A stretch of DNA of 60,616 nt, taken from NCBI GenBank assembly GCA_021776175.1, contig JAJFGJ010000031.1:1-60616 (forward strand), written 5' to 3'. The notes beneath the pieces were generated by a model that saw only the letters and a program-made list of their open reading frames with translations, was not told the origin of the DNA and did no database searches. A program made the translations under genes and the position numbers. Below, one piece after another: positions 18,619 through 26,409 of this stretch (position 1 is the first letter of the stretch; each line of letters opens with the position of its first letter). Source of the DNA: Kiloniellaceae bacterium. GTDB taxonomy: Bacteria; Pseudomonadota; Alphaproteobacteria; Kiloniellales; J153.

Positions 18619-19488
18619 ATGCAAAGGATTTTGTTTGGAATCATTGCTGCCGTTGCCGCTGCCGGGTGGATCACGGCCTTTTATGCCATGAAAAGTTCAG
18701 GTGAGGTGGAAGAACGATTGACCGCAACCAAGGCGGATCTCTCAGCGGTCAGAGAGAAACTCACGGGCACTCAGAATCGGCTCCAACTACAACAGGATGC
18801 TGCGGGTAGTTTGGAAGAAATTGGCGAACGAATGGGTTCCCTCCAGGCCGAGGCCGCGACCTTGATCAGGCAAATCAAAACTAAAACGAGTGATCTTCAA
18901 GCGCTACAACGTAAAACCGCCGACGGCAAAACCGGGCTAGCATCGGTGGCGCGGCAGATCGAAGAAAAAAAATCGGCGCTGGCAAGCTTGGAGCAAGATA
19001 TAGAGGCAACCAAAGCCGATTTGGATCGGCTGCGAACCGAGCGGCAGGAGGCGGTGAGCCAATCCCGTACCATCGGTTCGGCAGTCGGCTCGACACCAAA
19101 AGCTTCAGGCACGCCTGAGGCGGTTTCCGATCTCTCTACTCCGGCGAAGGCGACAACAAGCCAGAAGAGCAATCTACTCTCCGATGCAAGACGAAGGTTC
19201 CGGAGAATTGATCAAAATAGGGACGACAAAATCGATCGCGTGGAGCTCAGAGTCCGGAAGGTCGCATTCCTCAGTCTGATCGATACCAATCGGGACAGTT
19301 ACCTTACAATTGATGAGACACTGCTTTCGCCTGAAGAATTCAAGCGATTAGACACCGATAGGGATGGCAAAATCATACCGTTTGAATTCGTGGATGCTCC
19401 GATATTTAAGGCGATCGACGCCAATCGGGACGAGTTCATAACATTCGAAGAGTACTTGCACTTCTTGCGAATACCTACGCAGCGATAG
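18619..19488 (+). CDS. Membrane-anchored coiled-coil protein with four EF-hands
   Basis: A 289-residue protein with a single N-terminal span (residues about 4-25), a long coiled coil (about 30-155, repeated Leu/Ala with Glu/Lys and Gln) and a C-terminal domain with four EF-hand-like loops: DQNRDDKIDRVE, DTNRDSYLTIDE, DTDRDGKIIPFE and DANRDEFITFEE. All four keep the acidic 1, 3, 5 and 12 pattern or nearly so, so Ca2+ binding is likely. The domain probably lies in the periplasm. ATG at 18619 has GAGGAA nine bases upstream and avoids an unsupported extension of 15 codons. It follows the channel gene by 49 bases. Confidence 0.82.
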   Translation: MQRILFGIIAAVAAAGWITAFYAMKSSGEVEERLTATKADLSAVREKLTGTQNRLQLQQDAAGSLEEIGERMGSLQAEAATLIRQIKTKTSDLQALQRKTADGKTGLASVARQIEEKKSALASLEQDIEATKADLDRLRTERQEAVSQSRTIGSAVGSTPKASGTPEAVSDLSTPAKATTSQKSNLLSDARRRFRRIDQNRDDKIDRVELRVRKVAFLSLIDTNRDSYLTIDETLLSPEEFKRLDTDRDGKIIPFEFVDAPIFKAIDANRDEFITFEEYLHFLRIPTQR

Positions 19489-19583
19489 GCAATAGATTTG
19501 CAGTGCCAGTCAGCCACCCGGCCGATCGGTGATAAGCGCCCAGCCGGAAAAGAATTGGACTGAATCGGTTGTTTCTTCGATAT

Positions 19584-20864
19584 TTAGTCTCCCACGGTCT
19601 GCAACCATGAGCAGCGTTTCTTCACAATATCGGCCGTGTTCTTCTGACCGATTCCATGCGCAATCAGGGCTATCACCCGCTCGTCGTGCTCATAATCGGC
19701 ATGGGCCGCGGCCGGGTTGGCGAAATCGCTGAGCCCGAACAGGGAAATCGGTTTGGTGACATTGATGGCTATGTTGGTGACTTTGGGGCAAAGCCTGGAG
19801 TCCAAATAGTCGTTGGCGAATTTTGGCGGGATCGGGTAGCTCAGAACGTCATTCGGGTCACTGAAGGCATAGATCGCTAATTTCTTCAGTATTCGTTGGT
19901 CGCGCAGATCGCCGTCGGCGCGGCAGTACCTTGCGATCTTACCCCGGACGGCAGCGCGCTTTCTACCAAGCTCCAACAATGGCAGTTGGTTTGCCAACAT
20001 GTAGACAGGGAGATTCTTGGCGGGAAATATCTCTTTCAGTTCGGTGAATTCCGGGGCCGTCGTTTTCAATGCCTGTTCGCCAAAATGCCGCACGGTGTCG
20101 ATGACGATACGGCTGCCCAGGCTATGTGTGATAAATGCATAGTCGTCTTCTTTCGTCTGCTGCACCCTCGAACCGCTTAAGAGGTCACAGGGGCCGTCCG
20201 TGAACGAGGCATAATCGCTCCAATCGCCTTGCGTCATCCAGCAGAACGACTGACGCACAGATGCCAGGATCGGTAATTGAGCCTCGCCGAGGAAAATCAA
20301 TGGGTCGGGGATGTGGCTGTTGACGAACGTCTTCATGGCACCGTTCAGGGTGGTTCGGCGGAAGGTGTATTCCTTAGAGTCATCGAACTCGATGATCGTC
20401 TTTTCCTGCTCGGTAATTTCCGACCAGGTCAGCTCATAGAACAATAAATCTCGGGTGCGTGCTTCATTCATGTAACGGCTAATTCTCAAGTTCCCCAATG
20501 GGCCATCCCAGACGCCAGGTTCATGGAGAACGATTTCCTTGTAGTTCTCTTCCCTGATACCGAGCTTCAATTCGCGCATGAGAATTTCGGTAAGCCGGCC
20601 CGAATATCCCGGGATGTGACGGCCGATCCCATGAACCATCAACACCTTCAGAACACGTGTCGATTGGCTTCCTGCGCGTTCGATCTCCTGTTCTTTAAGC
20701 AAAGTCTCGAGCCCGCTTGATGCGGGTCCTTCCACATAGCAGGCACGGGTGTCCTCCTCGTCGCTTTGTTCCAAAATCGCCTGTGTTATGCCCTTGGCGA
20801 TACTGGAACAGCCGGAGACCATAATCAGAAGCAGAACCACAAGAGGAATTTTGATCTTGCGCAT
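19584..20864 (-). CDS. Alpha/beta-hydrolase-like lipoprotein
   Basis: A 426-residue protein with signal peptide and lipobox VSGC (Cys about 19). Residues about 70-80 (VLMVHGIGRH) form the oxyanion-loop motif and THSLGSRIV (near 245) is the nucleophile elbow with Ser. A later Asp (AFSDPND) and a His near HADYEHDER or AHGIGQ could complete a triad. It is probably a lipase or esterase of the envelope. The substrate is unknown. GGAG sits upstream of the ATG. It converges with the EF-hand gene. Confidence 0.75.
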   Translation of the reverse strand: MRKIKIPLVVLLLIMVSGCSSIAKGITQAILEQSDEEDTRACYVEGPASSGLETLLKEQEIERAGSQSTRVLKVLMVHGIGRHIPGYSGRLTEILMRELKLGIREENYKEIVLHEPGVWDGPLGNLRISRYMNEARTRDLLFYELTWSEITEQEKTIIEFDDSKEYTFRRTTLNGAMKTFVNSHIPDPLIFLGEAQLPILASVRQSFCWMTQGDWSDYASFTDGPCDLLSGSRVQQTKEDDYAFITHSLGSRIVIDTVRHFGEQALKTTAPEFTELKEIFPAKNLPVYMLANQLPLLELGRKRAAVRGKIARYCRADGDLRDQRILKKLAIYAFSDPNDVLSYPIPPKFANDYLDSRLCPKVTNIAINVTKPISLFGLSDFANPAAAHADYEHDERVIALIAHGIGQKNTADIVKKRCSWLQTVGD

Positions 20865-20987
20865 TGCTGAATCTCCAGAATGACCGATCCACCCGCTGTT
20901 GAGTCAGGCCGTTTCAGGCCTGCTAGGATCCCGGTCCATCGCGCTTACCACTCCAGGCGGTCTTACCACTAAGTTTATTGCGTTTGC

Positions 20988-21398
20988 TCACAATGGCGTG
21001 CAGGCTCCGAAAATAACGAAGACCACTTGATCCCCGGCAGCTGTGAGCGCCATCGCCCCGTTCTCCTGCGAGATCGTCATGCTCCAACCCAGGCCTAACT
21101 GCACGCCTTGGAGGATGAGCTTTGCCCCCTCCTGGGTTATGCTTTCAATCTTGGCGGTCCGTTCTTTTCCACCTAGTCGCGTCGAGCGGGCAAGCTTCTG
21201 TTCGAAATCGAGCCGGATAAACTGGGGCGCGTTGATACTCTCCGAGGTGCCTTTGAAGCATTCCCAACCAGCGCTGCAGTCGTAAGCTTCTACGGAGGCG
21301 CAGAGCAATGGCTCGGACCCGTCAAAGCTTGCCGCCCTAGCCTCGAAAAAGGTTAACGATACAACCAGGCTCAAGCACAAGACCTTCAGCGTATTCAT
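20988..21398 (-). CDS. Secreted hypothetical protein
   Basis: A 136-residue protein with a signal peptide (cleavage near ARA at about 22). The mature part has four Cys (LLCAS, YDCSA, WECFKG, FGACTPL), suggesting disulfides, and alternating beta-type sequence. I do not recognise the family. ATG at 21398 has GGAGG six bases upstream; a GTG two codons earlier overlaps that site. It lies 16 bases after the glycine-zipper gene on the same strand, probably in one transcript. Confidence 0.7.
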   Translation of the reverse strand: MNTLKVLCLSLVVSLTFFEARAASFDGSEPLLCASVEAYDCSAGWECFKGTSESINAPQFIRLDFEQKLARSTRLGGKERTAKIESITQEGAKLILQGVQLGLGWSMTISQENGAMALTAAGDQVVFVIFGACTPL

Positions 21399-21414
21399 CG
21401 CCACCTCCGATTTC

Positions 21415-21948
21415 CTAACTCACTGTGTAGCCGCGTCCGCCCAGGCATGCCGAAAGGGCGCGGTTATAGGAGCTTTGTTGTGCGGCGAAATTAGCTTGAT
21501 GTTGTGCCTGGGCTTGTGCCTGTTGCTGCTGGTATGCTTGCTGTTGATGTTGCTGGCGCCGTCGCTGGTCGCGCCGTCGAAATCCGCCGATCAGTGCGCC
21601 CGACGCCGCGCCGATCGCCGCGCCCTTGCCGGCATCTCCCGCGATCGCGCCACCGATAGCCCCAACCGCTGCACCGCGCGCACCACCCCGAAGCAGGCCA
21701 CCTTGCGGCGCTTCCCGCGCCGGTGGTGGAGCTGCTGTCGCTGGGATTTGGGCCGCCTGAACGTTCGATGGATCGAACCCAGTCTGCTGCACGGCCCAGA
21801 TGTGACACTCGTAACGATCACGGCTCTGCTGTTCCGGACTCTGACCGTTAGTCGGGTAGATGAAAAGCTGCTGCGCTGCTGCCGGTACAACGACAAGTCC
21901 AGTTACAAGAGCCGATGCCGCCAGCCATGTCATGTGTCGCATCACCAT
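21415..21948 (-). CDS. Glycine-zipper envelope protein (YmgG-like)
   Basis: A 177-residue exported protein with a signal peptide (cleavage after AAAQ near 26), a short Trp/Cys domain (YECHIWAVQQTGFDP), a double glycine zipper (GGAIAGDAGKGAAIGAASGALIGG, about 85-125) and a low-complexity Gln/Ala tail ending in LSACLGGRGYTVS. Glycine-zipper proteins insert into or span the outer membrane. ATG at 21948 has GAGGGG eight bases upstream. A decayed partial copy of this gene lies at about 23101-23250. The Gln-rich stretch is repetitive and could vary in length. Confidence 0.78.
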   Translation of the reverse strand: MVMRHMTWLAASALVTGLVVVPAAAQQLFIYPTNGQSPEQQSRDRYECHIWAVQQTGFDPSNVQAAQIPATAAPPPAREAPQGGLLRGGARGAAVGAIGGAIAGDAGKGAAIGAASGALIGGFRRRDQRRRQQHQQQAYQQQQAQAQAQHQANFAAQQSSYNRALSACLGGRGYTVS

Positions 21949-22121
21949 ACCATGTACCCCTCTACTTGCCGCGCACTTGCGAAATATCCAAGGCCGATCA
22001 GTAGACAAACGTCTTTACAGGCAACCAGCTTCGTCGGTGCGCGGTTTGGTGATCCTGGCGCTTAGGGTGATAACGCCTATCACCGCCGCGGCATTGTGCA
22101 AGGCGTGAAGCTAAAGCGGCG

Positions 22122-22763
22122 CTACTGTTGGTTTCGAACCTTCTCCAGGTTCTCCACGGCGCGCTCCACCCAGTACGACATGACCTGCTTAGCATGGCCC
22201 AGGGTTTGAAGTCCTGCGGCGATGGACATTCGATTTCCCTGCTGACTGTCGACGATGGCGACGATGCGCTCGCCCGAGACCGAATCGATGGCCTCCGCTT
22301 CCATGGAGGCGCCGCCGAGTCCGAGGCCGGACAGCTTCATCGCGGGATGAATATTCAGGATCGGCATCGTGGTTTCCACGCTTGTGATCGCAGCGCGCAT
22401 GCGCAATACCCCGGGTCCGGGTTCGTCGACCACCGAGTATTTCTCGGAGAGCGCCGCGATAGCCTCGGACCGGAAATGGTCGGTGAGCTCCTTCAACTCG
22501 TCGGGCGAGAGAGCCGTGCCTTCGTCAGCGGGGGTGAATTGCACGACTACGGGATCGACGATAAAGGTCGAGTAACCGGCCAGGGATATATTAGGATTTG
22601 CCCAGCGTAGCGCGCCATCGAAATCCGGATCGGGCTTCAGTTTCGAGTAATCGCCGAGAAAACCTGAAAAGGACGATTTCGATGTCTCGTCGGTCGCGCA
22701 GGCTCCCAAAGCAAACATCATCGCCATTGCGCAGGCAACGGGCCTAAGTCTTGAGTACGGCAT
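22122..22763 (-). CDS. DUF3313 family lipoprotein
   Basis: A 213-residue protein with signal peptide and lipobox LGAC (Cys about 22), then a DUF3313-like domain: SGFLGDYSKLKPDPD, ANPNISLAGYSTFIVDPV and a C-terminal YWVERAVENLEK helix. The family is common in Gram-negative bacteria and its function is unknown. ATG at 22763 is chosen for the GGGGAG site upstream; the frame extends 12 codons further without support. Confidence 0.82.
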   Translation of the reverse strand: MPYSRLRPVACAMAMMFALGACATDETSKSSFSGFLGDYSKLKPDPDFDGALRWANPNISLAGYSTFIVDPVVVQFTPADEGTALSPDELKELTDHFRSEAIAALSEKYSVVDEPGPGVLRMRAAITSVETTMPILNIHPAMKLSGLGLGGASMEAEAIDSVSGERIVAIVDSQQGNRMSIAAGLQTLGHAKQVMSYWVERAVENLEKVRNQQ

Positions 22764-23247
22764 TGCTAGGACTCCCCAGTCTGTCCATGATGACGTCATC
22801 GCAACCTATCCTAAGACCAGCCGGTGCTAAGAGGAAGTGTTAAATATCATGTGGCGAATTCCGCGAACTACTGAAGTCGGAGGCGTATAGCCGTCTTAGT
22901 CCGGATTCCCCAAGTGGTCTTCCCAGGTCGACGATGACGGTAGCACGAAGCAGTTTCCACGGAACTTCGGGCGCAACCCAGTGCGCCAAGTCGGGCCTCG
23001 GGTAGTATCTGAAGGAAACGAACCGGTCATGACAATCCTGTAATCGGTAGATTTCAGACCGTAAGTTCACGCCACTCGGCAAGGACGGCGGAGCGATTTG
23101 AGGTAGCGGTTGCTGGGATTCGACCCAACTGAACATTCGATGGATCGAACACAGTCTGCTGTACGGTCCAGGTTCGATTCTCTTAAAGATCCCGGTTTTG
23201 TTGTTCCGGCCTCTAGCCCTTAGCTTGACTTCTTCTACGGGCCATAA
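22764..23247. other. Intergenic region with decayed gene copy
   Basis: No intact gene. The right part (about 23101-23250) is a degenerate copy of the glycine-zipper gene, listed separately. Bases 22800-23100 show no recognisable coding content. Confidence 0.5.
23101..23235 (-). pseudogene. Decayed partial copy of the glycine-zipper gene
   Basis: The stretch TGAACATTCGATGGATCGAA, then CACAGTCTGCTGTACGGTCCA, at 23131-23171 matches 21769-21809 with few changes, and TGTTGTTCCGG with its surroundings continues the match. It covers the region encoding YECHIWAVQQTGFDPSNVQ. Stops and indels interrupt the frame, and the zipper and start are not recognisable. Divergence is clearly higher than for the gltS fragment, so this duplication is older. 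Confidence 0.75.
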
Positions 23248-23682
23248 TCAAAACTGCCTGCGCAACTCGATGCCGATAGTCTTGTTGCTGAAGTCATCAC
23301 CCTGTCGTTCAGGTTGCCCGGCTTGCCGACGGTGAAGCAAAACCGGATCAAGTTCCCAGGACTTTCCAACACGGCGCGACCAGTTGACGCGGGGCGGTAA
23401 ATCCCGCGCCGTCCGACCGTTCCCTGGCTCCGCGCTGCATCCGTCACAGGGTTGGTTCGCGTACATCGCGTCGAAATCGATCGTGAGGTCGAGTTGCATT
23501 TCCTGCCGTTCACTCCTGGCCGGTGCTTTGCTAGTCTCGTCGCCAGCGACGGCGGCCCGCGCCAAAAGCAGCGGCGCTGCGATCGCAAGGTGTATCCACG
23601 CAGCGACCGCGACACCTTGGGCCAGATTCCGCGCTTCTGAGCCTGCGGACAACATAGCCCAACACCTAGCGTCTTTTTTCAT
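23248..23682 (-). CDS. Possible secreted protein with barrel-like C-terminus (fragment?)
   Basis: A 144-codon frame with a plausible signal peptide (hydrophobic AVAAWIHLAIAAPLLLARAAVA, cleavage before GDE at about 47) and a C-terminal end SNKTIGIELRRQF that fits the closing beta strand of outer-membrane proteins (final Phe, alternating hydrophobics). The middle is Arg/Pro-rich and unlike a barrel. It could be a porin-like gene shortened by internal deletion, or a chance frame. No good ribosome binding site was found. Low confidence. Confidence 0.3.
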   Translation of the reverse strand: MKKDARCWAMLSAGSEARNLAQGVAVAAWIHLAIAAPLLLARAAVAGDETSKAPARSERQEMQLDLTIDFDAMYANQPCDGCSAEPGNGRTARDLPPRVNWSRRVGKSWELDPVLLHRRQAGQPERQGDDFSNKTIGIELRRQF

Positions 23683-24210
23683 AGCTTAGTGCTGAATTGC
23701 TTGGCCCAGGCTTCAAATGCTTGTCTAGCATCGTCACAGGAGTCGAGTAAGTCGCCCCCAAGCTCTTTCGTGCCAGCGTGCCGATCGACACCCACTGTTG
23801 GGTGCGCACCCGTTAGGTAATCCAACATTCTGGGGCTACCTCACACTTCATAATACGAAGTCAGCGTGTATTCAGGATACTAACATTGTACCAACTATAT
23901 GCCGTATTTCTACAACTCTCGGTACGTGGTCGAGGACGAGAACGCGGTACACACGAGGTTCCGCCCGGTTCACTTCGGGCGTCCTATTTCTGTGACGTAG
24001 TAACCGGCGGCACCGCCGAATATTACCGCCGCGTCTTGCGGCGGATACCACGAACTGCTTTCTCAGCCGGGTCTTTCCTGCTCATGGATTACTGCCTCAT
24101 CTTCGTTCCCTTAGGTCACTACGATGAGCCAGAGATCCTCCCTTATGAAAATACCTCAATATGTCCCAAAGGCGTTGACGGGGGACACTATACGCCTACT
24201 AGTAACTGGC

Positions 24211-24240
24211 AAGGGGTTAGAAATTTTGGCCTAACCCCTT
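24211..24240. terminator. Hairpin terminator (10-bp perfect stem)
   Basis: AAGGGGTTAG and CTAACCCCTT form a perfect 10-bp stem with a 10-nt loop. It lies just downstream, on the minus strand, of the tRNA-Lys-like fragment, as a native tRNA terminator would. Confidence 0.7.
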
Positions 24241-24250
24241 CATATATTAG

Positions 24251-24303
24251 TAGGTGCACAAGGACACGAACCTTGGACTAGCTGATTAAGAGGCACCGGC
24301 TAC
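24251..24303 (-). pseudogene. tRNA-Lys(CTT)-like 3' half
   Basis: Read on the minus strand, GTAGCCGGTGCCTCTTAATC resembles the D-arm end and anticodon loop CTCTTAA of tRNA-Lys, then CAAGG-TTCGTGT-CCTTG forms a perfect 5-bp T stem with a 7-nt loop, then GTGCACC as in the 3' acceptor strand. No matching 5' acceptor strand (AGGTGCA) is found upstream, so the gene is not functional. Fragments running from the anticodon loop to the 3' end are typical of integrase attachment-site duplicates. Confidence 0.55.
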
Positions 24304-24335
24304 ATTCTTGACGTGCCGCGGTTGTGTTCGGTAAA

Positions 24336-24359
24336 TGCGGTTACATGCCTTCGCAACCA
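24336..24359 (+). pseudogene. tRNA-fMet-like 3' end
   Basis: GCGGTTACATGCCTTCGCAACCA resembles the 3' end of tRNA-fMet at 823-848 (GCAGGTT...TGCCCCCGCAACCA) with a short gap and a few changes. CGCAACCAA is identical in both. A terminator hairpin follows after the same distance and is followed by the identical TTTTTCTTTGTGT. It may be the second attachment-site copy of an element inserted at tRNA-fMet. Confidence 0.4.
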
Positions 24360-24367
24360 ATAAGAAC

Positions 24368-24403
24368 AAAGGCCTAGCGAATGTTCTTCACTAGGCCTTT
24401 TTC
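24368..24403. terminator. Strong hairpin terminator
   Basis: AAAGGCCTAG (24368-24377) pairs perfectly with CTAGGCCTTT (24391-24400) around a 13-nt loop, with TTTTTC following. A-rich sequence on the left allows bidirectional use, so it may also end sppA transcription from the right. Confidence 0.85.
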
Positions 24404-24482
24404 TTTGTGTCGGGTTGATCCCGCGGTTTGGCTGGCAGTGGGTCCAGTTAACACGGCCGGTCTTGGGGGCGAGGGGCGGCGG

Positions 24483-26291
24483 TTATTGGCGCAGTCTGAG
24501 TTCCGTGCCGCGCCGGTCGGCGCCGAGGTTTTCTAGCAAGGTCACAGCCGGGTCCAGGGCCCGCACGATACGGGCCAGGCCGCGAACCAGCGCGCCGATG
24601 CCGGGCACCTCCAAGGCCTCGCCGAGGGCATCTTCCAGAAACGCCTTTACCGGATCGCGGGCCTCGGGGAAGACCCGCACTTGGATTGGCGCCTCGGGGT
24701 CCAGGCCGGCGGCTTCGCGGGCCAGGGAGAAGGCCTTGCGGTAGCCGCCCAGGGCATCGACCAGGCCGGCCGCGAGGGCATCGGCGCCGGTCCACACACG
24801 CCCGCCTGCGACACTCAGCACTTTCTCCAGCGGCAGGCCGCGCCCTTCGGCGACCTTGCCGGTGAAGTCCTCGTACACCCGGTCGAGGCTCGCTTGCACC
24901 TGGGTCCATTCGGCGGCCGTGAATTCACGGTTCGGGGACCAGATATCGGCGCGCGCGCCGGCCTTCACCCCGTCCCAGTTAACGCCGAGGCGGTCCCACA
25001 GGCCGGACAGAACCAACTTGCCGGTGACCACGCCGATGGAGCCGGTGACGGTTCCCGGCTGCGCCACGATAGCGTGCGCGGGGGCGGCGGCGAAATAGCC
25101 GCCCGACGCGGCCACGCCGCCCATGGAAACGATGACCGGCACGCCGCCTTGGCGCGCGCGCATGACTTCGTGCCAGATGGTGTCCGAGGCGACATAGGAC
25201 CCGCCGGGGCTATCGATCCGGAACACGATCGCCTTGACTTCCGGCTCGTCGAGCGCGGCGCGGAAGGCGCCGGTCAGCGTATCCGCGCCCATGGTCAGGC
25301 GGCCGAAAACCGGGTCGTTCTCGCCCGCGTCCAGGACCACTGGTCCCAAGCCATGAATGAGGGCGACGGTCTCGCCGCTTGGGGCCGGGGCTTCGCGGCG
25401 GCGGGCGAAATCGGCCAGGGTGACGAAGTTTTCCCGGCCGCCATCGTCCTCGACACCGGCCGCCGTCAAGGCATGGGACTCGGCCGCGTCGAGATATCCT
25501 AGGCTGTCGATCAATCCCGCTTTCAGGGCCCGCTTGGCATCGATGGGCGCGCTATCGATCAGGCCAGCGACCGCGTTCGCGGACAGGCCGCGGGCCGAGG
25601 CGATGCCCCGCGTCACCTGACCGAGCCAGGAATCGAGCAGGCGTTGCAAGTTGGCGCGCTGCGGGGCGGGCAGGGCGGTCTCGGTCATGAAGGCGGCGGC
25701 GCCCTTGAAGGGGCCGCGTTGGCCGAATTGCGGTTCGACGCCGATCTCGTCCAAGATGCCGCGCAGGAATGGGCTTTGCAGGCTGAATCCGGTCAGGCCG
25801 ACATCGCCGGAGGGTTGCAGCCAGACGCGGTCGAAGGCGCTCGCCAGGTAGTAGTGCTGGGTTCCGTCGCCGGCCTCGCCGAAGGTCTCGGCGAAGGCGA
25901 TGGCGGGTTTTCCGCTGGCCCGGAAATCGGTCACCGCGTCGCGCAGCTCTTGGATCAAGGCCAGGCCAGGGGCTCCGCGCCCCAGGCGCACGAACAGGCC
26001 TTTCACCCTTGGGTCCGCGCCCGCCGCTTCCAGGGTATCGAGCATCTCGCGCAGGACCGTGGACGGCCCCAAGGACACGCGGGAAAGCGGATTGTCCGGC
26101 TTGACCTCGATCACGCCGGCCGCGAGGTCGAAGGTCAGCACCATGGAATCGGGCAAGGGCTCGCTACGGGCGCGCAGAGGTTCGGCTTGCTGCCAGAAAA
26201 ACCAGGACGCGGCGATCGCGGCGGCGACGAGCAGGCCCAGAGTCGCCAGCACGCCGACCATGCATTTGAGAATGAAAAGGATTATCCGCAT
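24483..26291 (-). CDS. sppA: Signal peptide peptidase SppA (67K type)
   Basis: A 602-residue inner-membrane protease, the double-domain 67K length, that degrades cleaved signal peptides. One N-terminal span (about 9-32) anchors it. The catalytic Lys is in GPFKGAAAF (near 199) and the nucleophile Ser in GGVAASGGYFAA (near 400), the Ser/Lys dyad split between the two halves as in E. coli SppA. SPGGSYVASD precedes the Ser. Start context is poor, but the signal-anchor follows directly. It is the first gene of the GC-rich backbone to the right of the lower-GC block and is divergent from the RNA methyltransferase. Confidence 0.95.
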   Translation of the reverse strand: MRIILFILKCMVGVLATLGLLVAAAIAASWFFWQQAEPLRARSEPLPDSMVLTFDLAAGVIEVKPDNPLSRVSLGPSTVLREMLDTLEAAGADPRVKGLFVRLGRGAPGLALIQELRDAVTDFRASGKPAIAFAETFGEAGDGTQHYYLASAFDRVWLQPSGDVGLTGFSLQSPFLRGILDEIGVEPQFGQRGPFKGAAAFMTETALPAPQRANLQRLLDSWLGQVTRGIASARGLSANAVAGLIDSAPIDAKRALKAGLIDSLGYLDAAESHALTAAGVEDDGGRENFVTLADFARRREAPAPSGETVALIHGLGPVVLDAGENDPVFGRLTMGADTLTGAFRAALDEPEVKAIVFRIDSPGGSYVASDTIWHEVMRARQGGVPVIVSMGGVAASGGYFAAAPAHAIVAQPGTVTGSIGVVTGKLVLSGLWDRLGVNWDGVKAGARADIWSPNREFTAAEWTQVQASLDRVYEDFTGKVAEGRGLPLEKVLSVAGGRVWTGADALAAGLVDALGGYRKAFSLAREAAGLDPEAPIQVRVFPEARDPVKAFLEDALGEALEVPGIGALVRGLARIVRALDPAVTLLENLGADRRGTELRLRQ

Positions 26292-26409
26292 GGCACGGTC
26301 ATAGGTGTTCGCTCGCCGATTGTCGAGCCTTCATGGGCCGTGACCCAGTGGAGAGTCCCAGGTAAAACTCCCGCTTGGAAAGCGGCATTTGTTGAATTGG
26401 AGAGCTTGC

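Larger units (their letters stand above)
23683..24482. other. Long gene-free region with tRNA-like debris and terminators
   Basis: About 800 bases without a credible protein gene. It holds two hairpin terminators, a tRNA-Lys-like 3' half on the minus strand and a sequence resembling the 3' end of tRNA-fMet on the plus strand, all listed separately. GC content rises sharply just to its right at sppA, so this is the edge of the lower-GC block. Confidence 0.6.

Noticed and set aside
23235..23615. 126-codon minus-strand frame overlapping the barrel-like fragment
   Set aside because: Arg/Ser-rich out-of-frame sequence with no signal peptide or motif; another frame here has better features.
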